A DNA stretch of 64,000 nucleotides from assembly GCF_019336435.1 (NCBI RefSeq), contig NZ_JAHWXQ010000001.1:992001-1056000 (forward strand). Reading direction: 5' to 3'. The notes below the pieces were generated by a model. It saw only the letters and a list, made by a program, of their open reading frames with translations. It was not told the origin of the DNA and ran no database searches. Source of the DNA: Pontibacter populi (GTDB lineage: Bacteria; Bacteroidota; Bacteroidia; Cytophagales; Hymenobacteraceae). The translations under genes and the position numbers were made by a program. Below are positions 8,413 through 16,849 of the stretch, in pieces; the stretch's first letter is position 1, and each line of letters opens with the position of its first letter.

Positions 8413-9510
8413 CTACTTAGCAAGCGCAGCCTTTACTTCGTCTATAGTTGGTGTGTTGTTGTGGTGCCACAGGCCTTTGGTGGTTCCGTCTTTCAGTAGC
8501 CAGATACCCGGGTTGGAGCGAATAATGGTTTTTAGTACCGTATGGTCGCCAAAGTAGTAAGGAGCGGCCAGGTTTACTTCGTGGCGGAAAGCCTCAAACT
8601 CCTGCGCGCCGCTGCTGGTAATAACAATCGGCGTGATGCCCTCCTTCTCAGCTGCAGCCACTAAAGCGTTTATTCTTTCAAAATTATCGGTGTTTGCTTT
8701 GGTAACGTTATGCACAACTATAACCAGTTTGGTACCAGTTAGTACTTCCTGCGTGTGGTCGCCTTCGTCGTTCCAAACGTTAAAATCAGTAATCTTCGGG
8801 CCATCTTCCGGGTTAATAGCCACCATCTCTTTAAAAGTCCAGGTAGTGTCGGTCGGGTATTCTGTGAACACCTGCTCCTGGCCGCCTTTGGTCATAATAT
8901 ACTTATACTTCAGCGGTGCCGATGGCTTCATGAGCGTCGGGATGTTGTTACCGATCTTATAAGCGCGGAAGTCGATGTAAGGAAGATTTTCGTAAGCGTA
9001 CCAGCCAATGCCTACTGATAGTATAGCGGTAAGCGCGGTTATAGTTGCCCCAACTTTCTGGCTAATAAATGGCTGCAGGTAACGCTGTGTGATCAGCAAC
9101 ACAACGATCATCACAAGCAGCACGATGTCCTTGGTAAACGACTCCCAAGGGGTTAGTTTAATGGCATCGCCGAAGCATCCGCAGTCGGTCACTTTGTTGA
9201 AATAGGCTGAATAGAACGTGAGGAAGGTGAAGAATACGATCATAGCTAGCAATAGCCACAGCACTTCTTTCAGTTTCCAGCGAACGAGCAGTGCTACGCC
9301 CAGCACAATCTCCAGCGCACTCAGGAAAATAGAGAGAAACAACGCAGCCGGCTTCAGGGAGCTAAAGAACGGCGCAATGTCTGTCGAGAAAACTTCGAAA
9401 TACTCTTCCAGTTTAATAGCGGTGCCTACCGGGTCGTTTATCTTGATCAACCCAGAAAAGATGAACAGCACGCCCACAAAGAGCCAGAAGAATTTGGTGA
9501 TGTATTTCAT
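8413..9510 (-). CDS. DoxX/MauE-like membrane protein with thioredoxin-like C-terminus (BT_3928-like)
   Basis: Membrane protein of 365 aa. The first about 145 residues form a four-helix DoxX/MauE-type domain with the cysteine motif DCGCFGD, as in methylamine-utilisation MauE. A further helix at about 160-175 is followed by a soluble thioredoxin-fold-like region (VHNVTKANTDNFERINALV...PIVITSSG) that lacks a CxxC pair. In Bacteroidota this family usually sits beside DUF1599 and folP genes, and here both follow upstream. A role in envelope redox is inferred only. The gene contains several AACTATA half-sites. Confidence 0.82.
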   Translation of the reverse strand: MKYITKFFWLFVGVLFIFSGLIKINDPVGTAIKLEEYFEVFSTDIAPFFSSLKPAALFLSIFLSALEIVLGVALLVRWKLKEVLWLLLAMIVFFTFLTFYSAYFNKVTDCGCFGDAIKLTPWESFTKDIVLLVMIVVLLITQRYLQPFISQKVGATITALTAILSVGIGWYAYENLPYIDFRAYKIGNNIPTLMKPSAPLKYKYIMTKGGQEQVFTEYPTDTTWTFKEMVAINPEDGPKITDFNVWNDEGDHTQEVLTGTKLVIVVHNVTKANTDNFERINALVAAAEKEGITPIVITSSGAQEFEAFRHEVNLAAPYYFGDHTVLKTIIRSNPGIWLLKDGTTKGLWHHNNTPTIDEVKAALAK

Positions 9511-9583
9511 GGTTCTGCTTTCAGTTAGAAAGTTAATTGGTTTATAGTTGTGTGGTTACTTCCTTGTTAAAGATGGGGCAAGA

Positions 9584-10015
9584 CTATAGTAGCATTACCT
9601 TTTGTTTTCTCTTCTCCATTAAAATTAGAGCAACTGGTATTCCTACAATGATAAAATTGCTAAGTATTATGAGCAACCTTTTACTTAAAACATATCTATA
9701 GTCACTTATCACGAACTCCATTATAGTTGATCCCAATAAGTAAGCAATAAGGGTATATAAGAAAATATCATATGCTCTCTTATGCTTAATTATTACCGAC
9801 CCACCACCTATTATAAATAGAAGACAAACAAAAAGCGATATATATAAGTCAGCCATTTCTAGAGCTAAAAAGTCAGCAGGTATGTAATTAGCTCCTATCA
9901 ACCATGGTCTTTGAAGATAATCAACATAAATTGATGAATAGATTGTGACTATACCCATAAGCATGTAAACCCAAGCAAATAGTTTAATAAATAACTTAGT
10001 ATAGTTTTTCATCAT
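9584..10015 (-). CDS. Hypothetical four-helix membrane protein, 143 aa
   Basis: Four hydrophobic segments (about residues 8-28, 53-74, 84-103, 116-136) and a basic tail (MEKRKQKVMLL). I do not recognise the family. The gene is A/T-rich compared with its neighbours and separates the DoxX gene from DUF1599, two genes that are often adjacent in the phylum. It is bracketed at a distance by the two inverted REP-like copies (8325-8395 and 10070-10142). It could be a recent insertion. Confidence 0.65.
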   Translation of the reverse strand: MMKNYTKLFIKLFAWVYMLMGIVTIYSSIYVDYLQRPWLIGANYIPADFLALEMADLYISLFVCLLFIIGGGSVIIKHKRAYDIFLYTLIAYLLGSTIMEFVISDYRYVLSKRLLIILSNFIIVGIPVALILMEKRKQKVMLL

Positions 10016-10069
10016 TGCTTTCTTATAAAACTAAAGTAGTTACGTACTTGGAATAACCATAAAACACCT

Positions 10070-10142
10070 TGTCATCTCGAACAAGGTGAGAGATCTATCT
10101 CGAATTCTATATAGATTTCTCGCTGTACTCGAAATGACAACA
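10070..10142. repeat. REP-like palindromic element, copy 2 (inverted)
   Basis: Read on the minus strand it gives GTTGTCATTTCGAGTACAGC followed by GAGAAATCT, nearly identical to copy 1 at 8325-8395. The other arm is GATCTCTC...TCGAGATGACA. The two full copies therefore form an inverted pair about 1.75 kb apart. Confidence 0.7.
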
Positions 10143-10205
10143 TGAGAAAGCAACTATAATTCCCAACTACAGCAGCAAACTATAGAACCCAACCTATATA
10201 AACTA

Positions 10206-10757
10206 CTACACCTTCTCCGCAGCACCCAGCTTTATCAGCGCGAAAACGGCGTAGTTGATCATGTCGCGATAGTTGGCTTCTACTCCTTCCGAAATCAGCG
10301 TCTGGCCTTCGTTATCTTCTATCTGCTTGGTGCGGTATAGTTTCATCAGGATAATGTCGGTGATGGAGCTGACACGCATATCGCGCCAGGCTTCGCCGTA
10401 ATCGTGGTTTTTGGCCGTAAGCAGCTTTATGTTCTCTTCGATGTGGTGCGTGTACTGGCGCTCTACTTCATCGGCTGGCAAGGTTTGCTCGGCATCGGCT
10501 GGCAGGCTAAGCTGCATCAGGGCAATTACGCAGTAGTTTATAATGCCTACAAACTCGTCGCGGATGTCGTCTTCCACCAGTTGCTTGCCTTTTTCCTGGA
10601 TAGAGCGGATGCGCTGCGCCTTGATAAAGATCTGATCGGTAATAGAAGGTAGCCGGAGCACGCGCCAGGCCGTGCCATAGTCTTTCGTCTTTTTAACAAA
10701 AGTATCTTTGCAGCGCTGTACTACCTGATTATATTCCTGGAGTGTTTGACTAATCAA
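10206..10757 (-). CDS. DUF1599 protein with internal duplication
   Basis: Cytosolic 183-aa protein made of two copies of one helical unit. Copy 1 (about residues 8-85) reads KTKDYGTAWRVLRLPSITDQ and later IINYCVIALMQL. Copy 2 (about 100-180) reads KNHDYGEAWRDMRVSSITDI and later MINYAVFALIKL. This is DUF1599, also described as a nucleotide-modification-associated domain, of unknown biochemical role. It is divergent from folP with only 35 bp between start codons. The folP-DUF1599-DoxX neighbourhood is common in Bacteroidota. Confidence 0.88.
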   Translation of the reverse strand: MISQTLQEYNQVVQRCKDTFVKKTKDYGTAWRVLRLPSITDQIFIKAQRIRSIQEKGKQLVEDDIRDEFVGIINYCVIALMQLSLPADAEQTLPADEVERQYTHHIEENIKLLTAKNHDYGEAWRDMRVSSITDIILMKLYRTKQIEDNEGQTLISEGVEANYRDMINYAVFALIKLGAAEKV

Positions 10758-10792
10758 CTTTTTAGCTTTAATTTTAAAATCAATAGACCTAA

Positions 10793-11659
10793 ATGCCTAC
10801 ATTGGATTCGAAAGATACGCTTTTTAAGAAAAAATCCACACTCAATTGCCGCGGAAAGCTACTCTCTCTGGACACGCCGCTGGTAATGGGCATTCTCAAC
10901 CTTACCCCCGATTCTTTTTACCCCGGCAGCCGCCTGAACTCCGCCGAAGAAGCCGTTGAACGTGCGCGCATTATGCTCTCTGAGGGTGCCGATATATTGG
11001 ATATTGGCGGTTACTCTACCCGTCCCGGCGCAGCAGATATTTCGTCTCAGGAAGAACAGGATCGGTTGATACCAGCCATCGAAGCTATAGTTAAGGAATT
11101 TCCGGATGTAGTACTTTCTGTGGATACGTTCCGTGCTGATGTAGCCGAAGCAACTATAAATGCCGGCGCAGCTATAGTTAACGATGTAGCAGGCGGCACG
11201 TTGGATGACAACATGTTTGAAACCGTGGCCCGGCTGCAGGTTCCGTACATTTTAATGCACATGCGCGGCACGCCAAAAACTATGCAGACTTTGGCCAACT
11301 ATAGCAATGTAACTATAGAAGTGCTGGACGAACTGCAGCTACAGGTGGCTAAACTTACGAAGCTCGGTGTGAATGATATCATACTTGATCCGGGGTTTGG
11401 CTTTGCAAAAACAACAGAACATAATTTTGAATTACTGAACCGTCTGGAAGATTTCCGTATATTGGGTTTACCTGTGCTGGCGGGCATGTCGCGCAAATCG
11501 ATGGTTTACAAAACGCTGGGCATTCACCAGACCGACGCCTTAACCGGAACGATTGTTGTGAACACGATTGCGCTGATGAAAGGGGCCGCTATTTTGCGCG
11601 TGCACGACGTAAAAGAAACTAAGCAGGCTGTAGAACTTTACAAGAAAACAATACTTTGA
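10793..11659 (+). CDS. folP: Dihydropteroate synthase
   Basis: Condenses 4-aminobenzoate with hydroxymethyl-dihydropterin pyrophosphate in folate synthesis. At 288 aa it is a full TIM barrel. Family signatures: MGILNLTPDSF near residue 34, GGYSTRPGA near 66, SVDTFRADVAEA near 103, NDVAGG near 125, ILDPGFGFAKT near 193, and GMSRKSM near 227. It overlaps the next gene cdaA by 4 bp (TTGA), so the pair is translationally coupled. The gene has at least five AACTATA/TATAGTT sites, encoding EAIV, AIVN, ATIN, NYSN and VTIE. Confidence 0.96.
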   Translation: MPTLDSKDTLFKKKSTLNCRGKLLSLDTPLVMGILNLTPDSFYPGSRLNSAEEAVERARIMLSEGADILDIGGYSTRPGAADISSQEEQDRLIPAIEAIVKEFPDVVLSVDTFRADVAEATINAGAAIVNDVAGGTLDDNMFETVARLQVPYILMHMRGTPKTMQTLANYSNVTIEVLDELQLQVAKLTKLGVNDIILDPGFGFAKTTEHNFELLNRLEDFRILGLPVLAGMSRKSMVYKTLGIHQTDALTGTIVVNTIALMKGAAILRVHDVKETKQAVELYKKTIL

Positions 11660-12495
11660 CATTCTTATTCACGATAGGGTTTTTAGAGATCGAGCTGCTG
11701 GATATTATTGATATTCTGCTTGTAACGGCCCTGCTATACCAACTATACAAGCTGCTTACCGGTAGCGTTGCCCTTAAGATCTTCTTAGGCCTGCTATCTA
11801 TTTACCTGCTGTACCTGGTGGTACGTGCCGCCGGCATGGAGCTGCTCAGTATTATTCTGGGCCAGTTTATGGGCGTGGGTGTGCTGGCTGCCATTATCCT
11901 TTTCCAGCCCGAAATCCGTCGTTTCCTGTTGATGATCGGCAAAACCACGGCCCTTAACCACGAGCGTTTCTGGGGTTTCCCGTGGCGCCGCGACACAACC
12001 GAAAAGCTTAGCCTGACGCCCTTTATAGAAGCCGCAAAATCATTGGCCGCAAAAAACACCGGTGCCCTCATTGTTTTCGCGAAGAGCTCCGAACTGAAAT
12101 ACTATGCCGAGTCAGGGGATTTGATTGATGCCGTTATTTCGAAGCGCTTGCTGATGTCGATCTTTAACAAGAACAGCCCGCTGCACGATGGTGCCGTGAT
12201 TATTGCCAATAACCGCATCAAAGCGGCCCGCTGTATTCTCCCAGTCTCTGAGAACCAGGAAATTCCGGCTTCAATGGGCCTCCGTCACCGCGCAGCCATC
12301 GGCTTAACTGAGATCACAGATAGTATTGTTTTGGTTGTTTCGGAAGAGACGGGGCAGGTAGCACTAGTGCGTAACGGCGAAGCTTTCCGTAACCTTTCAT
12401 CCGCAGACCTTCGCGTTAAACTTAACCAGTTCCTGTTCGACACCGATCAGCGACCAACTATAAGCCCTTCCGAAAAATCGGTCAGTGCTGCCTAG
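11656..12495 (+). CDS. cdaA: Diadenylate cyclase CdaA
   Basis: Makes cyclic di-AMP from two ATP, membrane-bound. Three N-terminal helices (about residues 5-95) precede a DisA_N catalytic domain with PLHDGAVII (DGA motif, about 175-183) and MGLRHRAAIG (RHR motif, about 206-215). It starts with TTG inside the folP stop (TTGA overlap). That start is favoured because the N-terminal helix would otherwise be cut and the operon spacing fits. The last 10-15 residues (RPTISPSEKSVSAA) are a variable tail containing an AACTATA site. Confidence 0.94.
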   Translation: MTFLFTIGFLEIELLDIIDILLVTALLYQLYKLLTGSVALKIFLGLLSIYLLYLVVRAAGMELLSIILGQFMGVGVLAAIILFQPEIRRFLLMIGKTTALNHERFWGFPWRRDTTEKLSLTPFIEAAKSLAAKNTGALIVFAKSSELKYYAESGDLIDAVISKRLLMSIFNKNSPLHDGAVIIANNRIKAARCILPVSENQEIPASMGLRHRAAIGLTEITDSIVLVVSEETGQVALVRNGEAFRNLSSADLRVKLNQFLFDTDQRPTISPSEKSVSAA

Positions 12496-12625
12496 ATTAG
12501 CAATTAAAGAGGGAAACAGATTTATTAAAATCCCTGCCTGAACAGGGATTAATAGGGATTGAATAGATTTCCAGGATGTAACTTCTCTCCCGCTAGTTTT
12601 TATTATTCCCGCTTCAGAAAACTAA

Positions 12626-12850
12626 TTACAGGTTTCTTTTACGGCGTTGCCAGAATACCCAGTAAGCTATCAGCCCAACTATAGGAATTACCCACAACAC
12701 CAGCATCCAGAGCAAGCGTTCGGTCAGGTTATAGTTTGTTTTAAAGATAAGGTGGATAAGAGAGATGAATGCGCCACCGTAGTAAATGATCAGTAGCGTA
12801 AATACGATGCTATACACCAAACTGCTGTTTCCAGGAGTCAGAAATTCCAT
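12626..12850 (-). CDS. Small membrane protein with PLDc_N-type fold, 74 aa
   Basis: Two transmembrane helices (about residues 12-36 and 46-66), the second in the pattern LWMLVLWVIPIVGLIAYWVF, followed by a basic tail (WQRRKRNL). This matches the short 'phospholipase D-nuclease N-terminal' membrane domain found alone in many bacteria; no catalytic part is present. It stands alone and convergent to cdaA. Confidence 0.75.
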   Translation of the reverse strand: MEFLTPGNSSLVYSIVFTLLIIYYGGAFISLIHLIFKTNYNLTERLLWMLVLWVIPIVGLIAYWVFWQRRKRNL

Positions 12851-12894
12851 TGTAATTCTATAGTTTAGACATCAAGTTACAAAATATCAGGCAT

Positions 12895-12928
12895 AAAAAA
12901 GCCACTCCTGTTATAAGAGTGGCTTTTT
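12895..12928 (-). terminator. Terminator hairpin, probably of kbl
   Basis: AAAAAAGCCACTC, eight-base loop, GAGTGGCTTTTT. It is about 150 bp beyond the kbl stop on the minus strand, after the G-rich inverted repeat. Confidence 0.65.
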
Positions 12929-12956
12929 GTTTGGATAAATTAGTTCGCAAAAGTAC

Positions 12957-13060
12957 TCATCCCCCTACCCCCTTCAAAGGGGGACAATCAGCAATTCGTA
13001 ATTCAAAATGTTGTTTACGTTAGCAGATAAAGTCCCCCTTTGAAGGGGGTAGGGGGATGA
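12957..13060. repeat. Perfect 29-bp G/C-rich inverted repeat
   Basis: The arm at 12957-12985 (TCATCCCCCTACCCCCTTCA plus AAGGGGGAC) is the exact reverse complement of 13032-13060, with 46 bp between. Each arm also contains the internal palindrome CCCCCTTCAAAGGGGG. Relatives of one arm are at 36944-36976 and 58170-58200. An exact AACTATAGTT follows at 13063-13072. Confidence 0.85.
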
Positions 13061-13076
13061 CAAACTATAGTTGATC

Positions 13077-14273
13077 TTACTTAATCACACCCAGCTCTCT
13101 ACCAACTTCGGTAAAGGCAGCGATACACTTATCGATATGCACACGGTCGTGCACGGCAGATAGCTGAACACGGATACGTGCCTGGCCTTTTGGTACAACA
13201 GGGAAATAGAAGCCAATTACGTAAATACCTTTGTCCAGCATACGGGCTGCAAATTCCTGGGCTAGTGGCGCATCGTATAACATTACCGGAACGATCGGGT
13301 GTTCGCCTGGCTTAATATCGAAACCGGCTGCAGTTATCTGCTCACGGAAATATCTGGTGTTCCACTCCAGTTTATCGCGCAGCTCGGTGGTAGAGCTCAG
13401 CATATCCAAAACAGCAATAGACGCACCAACTATAGAAGGCGCCAGTGAGTTAGAGAACAGGTAAGGACGCGAACGCTGGCGCAGCATATCAATCACCTCT
13501 TTGTGGCCTGATGTAAAACCGCCCATCGCACCACCAAGCGCTTTGCCGAGTGTACCAGTAATGATATCAATCTTACCCATTACATTGTGGTACTCGTGCA
13601 CGCCGCGGCCGGTCTTACCCATAAAACCAGTTGAGTGCGAATCATCCACCATGATCAGGGCTTTGTACTTATCAGCCAGCTCCACAATCTTATCCAACTG
13701 GGCAACTGTACCATCCATCGAGAACGAACCGTCAGTAACAATGATGCGGTGTTTGGTATTGGCATTTACAGCTTCCTGCAGTTTTGCTTCCAGGTCGGCC
13801 ATGTCGTTGTGCTCGTAACGGAAACGTTGCGCCTTGCATAAACGCACGCCATCAATAATAGACGCATGGTTCAGAGCATCTGAAATAATAGCCGAATCCG
13901 CATCAAACAATGGCTCGAAAACGCCCCCGTTCGCATCAAAAGCAGCTGCGTAAAGAATTGTATCTTCAGTACCTAAGAACTCAGATATCTTGCGCTCCAG
14001 CTCTTTGTGAATATCCTGTGTACCGCAGATAAAACGTACCGAGCTCATGCCATAGCCATGTGTATCAATGGCCTCTTTGGCAGCTTCGATCACTTTCGGG
14101 TGAGCAGAAAGGCCTAGGTAGTTGTTGGCGCAAAAGTTAAGTACATGCGGCTGCTGCGTGGTGTCAATGTCAGCGCCCTGCGGTGTAGTTATAATGCGCT
14201 CTTGCTTATATAGTCCGGCAGCCTTTATTTCTTCCAGCTGTTTTTCCAGGTCAGGTTTTAAGGTTTCGTACAT
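13077..14273 (-). CDS. kbl: Glycine C-acetyltransferase (2-amino-3-ketobutyrate CoA ligase)
   Basis: PLP enzyme that splits 2-amino-3-ketobutyrate with CoA into glycine and acetyl-CoA, the second step of threonine breakdown. The 398-aa length is normal. Signatures: [14 protein letters not shown] near residue 46, [12 protein letters not shown] near 75, [15 protein letters not shown] near 210, and the PLP lysine in [13 protein letters not shown] near 243. Alpha-oxoamine synthases also include serine palmitoyltransferase, which the phylum has. The nearby SDR-type threonine dehydrogenase supports the kbl call. Confidence 0.93.
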   Translation of the reverse strand: MYETLKPDLEKQLEEIKAAGLYKQERIITTPQGADIDTTQQPHVLNFCANNYLGLSAHPKVIEAAKEAIDTHGYGMSSVRFICGTQDIHKELERKISEFLGTEDTILYAAAFDANGGVFEPLFDADSAIISDALNHASIIDGVRLCKAQRFRYEHNDMADLEAKLQEAVNANTKHRIIVTDGSFSMDGTVAQLDKIVELADKYKALIMVDDSHSTGFMGKTGRGVHEYHNVMGKIDIITGTLGKALGGAMGGFTSGHKEVIDMLRQRSRPYLFSNSLAPSIVGASIAVLDMLSSTTELRDKLEWNTRYFREQITAAGFDIKPGEHPIVPVMLYDAPLAQEFAARMLDKGIYVIGFYFPVVPKGQARIRVQLSAVHDRVHIDKCIAAFTEVGRELGVIK

Positions 14274-14317
14274 AGTTATGTATAATTATTAGTTGCTTGT
14301 TATTCGTGCGTTTTCAG

Positions 14318-15502
14318 TTATAGTTCGGTATCTGGCTTAGGTGGAGGCCTTTTGATAATTGGTCTCGGACGCCCCGGCTTTGGTTTTAAAGTTTCGTCGG
14401 CAGGCGCTTCCGGCTGCTCAGCTTTCGCTTCATCTATAGTTGGTGGAGCTGGTTCTTCCGGTTGTACATCAGCTATAGTTGGTTCTGCAGGGGGCACTGG
14501 CCGTTTTATAACAGGTCGTGGCCTTGGCGGTTTAGGCGCAGGCACAGGCTCCTCGGTCGTGTTTATAGTTGGTTGCTCCTCCGGCTTTTCTACTTCCGGC
14601 TTAGCTTCTTCAGTTGTAGGTTTCTGCAATGCAACCGGTCGCTTTATTACAGGCCGTGGGCGTGCAGGTTTTGCAGCTTCAGTATCTCCTGTAACTATAG
14701 TTGCTTCCGGATTTATAGTTTCACCTATATTATCTGCTGCTGGTTTTTCTGTTTCCGAAGGATTTTCATCCGTTGGTTTTTGTAATGCAGCCGGTCTTTT
14801 GATAACCGGTCTCGGTCGTGCGGCCGGTTTTGGTACTTCAGCTTCCGGAACTATAGTTGGCTCTGCAGGTTTGACGGTTTCAGTTTCTTCAATAGCAGGC
14901 TTCTGTAAAGCGGCAGGTCGCTTCATAACCGGCCGTGGCCTGGCTGGCGCACCACCTTCTGTTGCAGGTTTTTCTACAGAGTTTTCGCCTTCAATAGCTG
15001 CCGCAGGTTTAGAGATAACCGGTCGTTTTATTACTGGTCTGGGCTTGGCTGCTTCTGATGGTTTAACTTCCTCAGGGTCTATAGTTTCACCTTCGGTTAT
15101 AGTTGGCTTTGCTATAGTTGGGCGCTTTACTACAGGTCGCGGTTTAGGTGTAGGCGTAGTTTCTGCTGTTTCCTGTGGAACGGCTGGCTGAGCTGTTTCA
15201 CTTATTTCAGTAGCCGGCGCGGCACGACGCATCACTGGCCGTGGAGCAGCTGGTACAGGGGCAGTTTTTTGAATATCCTCTTCTGCCAGGTGATACCGTA
15301 ACCGCACATCATTAATTACCATTTTAGTGGCAATGTAAAAGCTGTTCTGGTGCATTTGGTCGTACATATCGGCCCATGCAGCAAAGCGCGCGGGGTTACC
15401 GGCGGCAAATGCAGCTTTATTGATGCGCTTCTTTACAAGGTATTCTTCAAATGTCATGCCCTGACCTTCTGGTAATATCTCTACAAATATAGGTAAATCC
15501 AC
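14318..15502 (-). CDS. Proline-rich repeat protein with eight PRPVIKRP units
   Basis: 394 aa without signal peptide or membrane helix. Residues 1 to about 80 form a compact domain (LPIFVEILPEGQGMTFEEYL, AGNPARFAAWADMYDQMHQN). The rest is low-complexity sequence with eight copies of a basic-proline motif, PRPV(I/M/V)KRP and variants (first PRPVMRRAA, last PRPIIKRPPPK), spaced 25-45 residues apart by acidic linkers rich in E, T and P. Many linkers contain PTI or ETI because AACTATA sites are built into the gene, at least nine of them. I do not know the function. Alternating basic and acidic segments suggest an extended binding scaffold. It is 44 bp from kbl on the same strand. Confidence 0.8.
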   Translation of the reverse strand: MDLPIFVEILPEGQGMTFEEYLVKKRINKAAFAAGNPARFAAWADMYDQMHQNSFYIATKMVINDVRLRYHLAEEDIQKTAPVPAAPRPVMRRAAPATEISETAQPAVPQETAETTPTPKPRPVVKRPTIAKPTITEGETIDPEEVKPSEAAKPRPVIKRPVISKPAAAIEGENSVEKPATEGGAPARPRPVMKRPAALQKPAIEETETVKPAEPTIVPEAEVPKPAARPRPVIKRPAALQKPTDENPSETEKPAADNIGETINPEATIVTGDTEAAKPARPRPVIKRPVALQKPTTEEAKPEVEKPEEQPTINTTEEPVPAPKPPRPRPVIKRPVPPAEPTIADVQPEEPAPPTIDEAKAEQPEAPADETLKPKPGRPRPIIKRPPPKPDTEL

Positions 15503-15641
15503 TGCACAAGCCAGTACGCCGACACCTGCTTTTGCGGCAATGTTATATTATAGTTAACTCTGCTGCCTGCTGTTCCGGGAGATAAATAACCGGCTTACCT
15601 TTGATGCAAGATGAGTGAAAAGTTAGATTAGTTTAAGTACC

Positions 15642-15676
15642 AGAGAGCATTTGCTGTTAGCAGATGCTCTCTTTTT
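15642..15676 (+). terminator. Terminator hairpin without an obvious gene
   Basis: AGAGAGCATTTGCT, GTT, AGCAGATGCTCTCTTTTT. It lies in the 287-bp gap between two divergent genes. Upstream on the plus strand is only a six-codon reading frame (MSEKLD, from 15611), so it could end a small RNA or act as an attenuator; neither is shown. Confidence 0.55.
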
Positions 15677-15789
15677 GCATTTAAGCCATAATCTGCTGGC
15701 TAAAAATCACAAGCGGCTGTGTTTGTTATAAGTTATGCTTTCAGGATTGCACCGAAATAAGTTACTTTGTGCAAACGACTTTAGTAACT

Positions 15790-16764
15790 ATGGCAAACAC
15801 TAGCGACACGGTACTGGTAATAGGTTCGAGCGGCCAGCTTGGCTCCGAACTGACAATGGAGCTTCGTAATATGTATGGCGGAAGTAATGTGGTGGCGGCA
15901 GATATTGCAGCACCCAAACATGCCGACCTGCGCGACTCCGGACCTTTTGAGAAAATAGATGTGCTGGACCCAAAAGCAATGGGCGAACTGGCAGCAAAGT
16001 ATAAATTCAAGCAGATCTATCACCTGGCAGCTGTGTTGTCGGCCACTGGCGAAAAGAATCCGAAATTTGCCTGGAAACTGAACATGGACGGCCTGTTTAA
16101 CGTGCTGGACCTTGCCCTGGAGCAGAAAGTGGAGAAAATTTACTGGCCAAGCTCTATTGCCGTTTTCGGCCCGAACACGCCACGTCAGAATACCCCGCAG
16201 CATACCATCATGGACCCAAACACAGTTTATGGTATCAGCAAGCAGGCCGGTGAGCGCTGGTGCGAATATTATTTCGAAAAGTATGGACTGGATGTGCGTA
16301 GCCTACGTTACCCCGGCCTTATTGGCTACAAAGCCCTACCAGGTGGCGGTACCACAGATTATGCCGTAGATATTTACCACCAGGCACTGGAAAGCGCCAG
16401 CTACGAATGCTTCCTGAGCGAAAACACTTACCTGCCGATGATGTACATGCCGGATGCCCTGAAAGCTACACTGGACCTGATGCATGCCCCGGCGGAGCAG
16501 GTAAAAGTACGCAGCTCGTATAACCTGAGCGCTATGAGCTTCTCTCCTAAAGAGATTACTGAGTCCATCAAAAAGCATATCCCGGAATTCGTGATCAGCT
16601 ATAAGCCGGACTCACGCCAGCAGATTGCCGACTCGTGGCCACAAAGCATAGACGATAGCGCCGCACAACAAGACTGGAACTGGAAGCCAGCCTACGACCT
16701 GGATGCTATGACTGCTGATATGTTGTTGAATCTGAAAAAGATGAAAGAAGAACAGGCTGTATAA
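15790..16764 (+). CDS. tdh: NAD-dependent epimerase-type L-threonine 3-dehydrogenase
   Basis: Short-chain (extended SDR) threonine dehydrogenase that oxidises threonine to 2-amino-3-ketobutyrate, feeding kbl. 324 aa from the ATG at 15790; a GTG 21 bp upstream is less likely. Signatures: VIGSSGQLGSEL near the N-terminus (NAD binding), PSSIAVFGP, and the catalytic YGISKQAGERW (Tyr and Lys). The C-terminal half has MYMPDALKATLDLMHAP, typical of this subgroup rather than of GalE. It is divergent from kbl with the repeat protein between. A terminator follows. Confidence 0.9.
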   Translation: MANTSDTVLVIGSSGQLGSELTMELRNMYGGSNVVAADIAAPKHADLRDSGPFEKIDVLDPKAMGELAAKYKFKQIYHLAAVLSATGEKNPKFAWKLNMDGLFNVLDLALEQKVEKIYWPSSIAVFGPNTPRQNTPQHTIMDPNTVYGISKQAGERWCEYYFEKYGLDVRSLRYPGLIGYKALPGGGTTDYAVDIYHQALESASYECFLSENTYLPMMYMPDALKATLDLMHAPAEQVKVRSSYNLSAMSFSPKEITESIKKHIPEFVISYKPDSRQQIADSWPQSIDDSAAQQDWNWKPAYDLDAMTADMLLNLKKMKEEQAV

Positions 16765-16786
16765 GTTTGTGAACTATAGATTAAAG

Positions 16787-16817
16787 AAAGGCGATGCAGC
16801 AATGTATCGCCTTTTTT
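16787..16817 (+). terminator. Terminator of tdh
   Basis: AAAGGCGAT, ten-base loop, ATCGCCTTTTTT, 23 bp after the tdh stop. Confidence 0.8.
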
Positions 16818-16849
16818 GTTTTGTCTAAATTAGAATTTGCAGGATTTAG

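Noticed and set aside
13077-14273. Serine palmitoyltransferase instead of kbl
   Set aside because: The alpha-oxoamine synthase family cannot be split by eye, but the nearby SDR threonine dehydrogenase and the [10 protein letters not shown] start favour kbl.
14352-15191. Long plus-strand frame (279 aa) with repeated FITGRG
   Set aside because: It is the antisense of the PRPVIKRP repeats; the minus-strand frame has the conserved N-terminal domain and normal composition.
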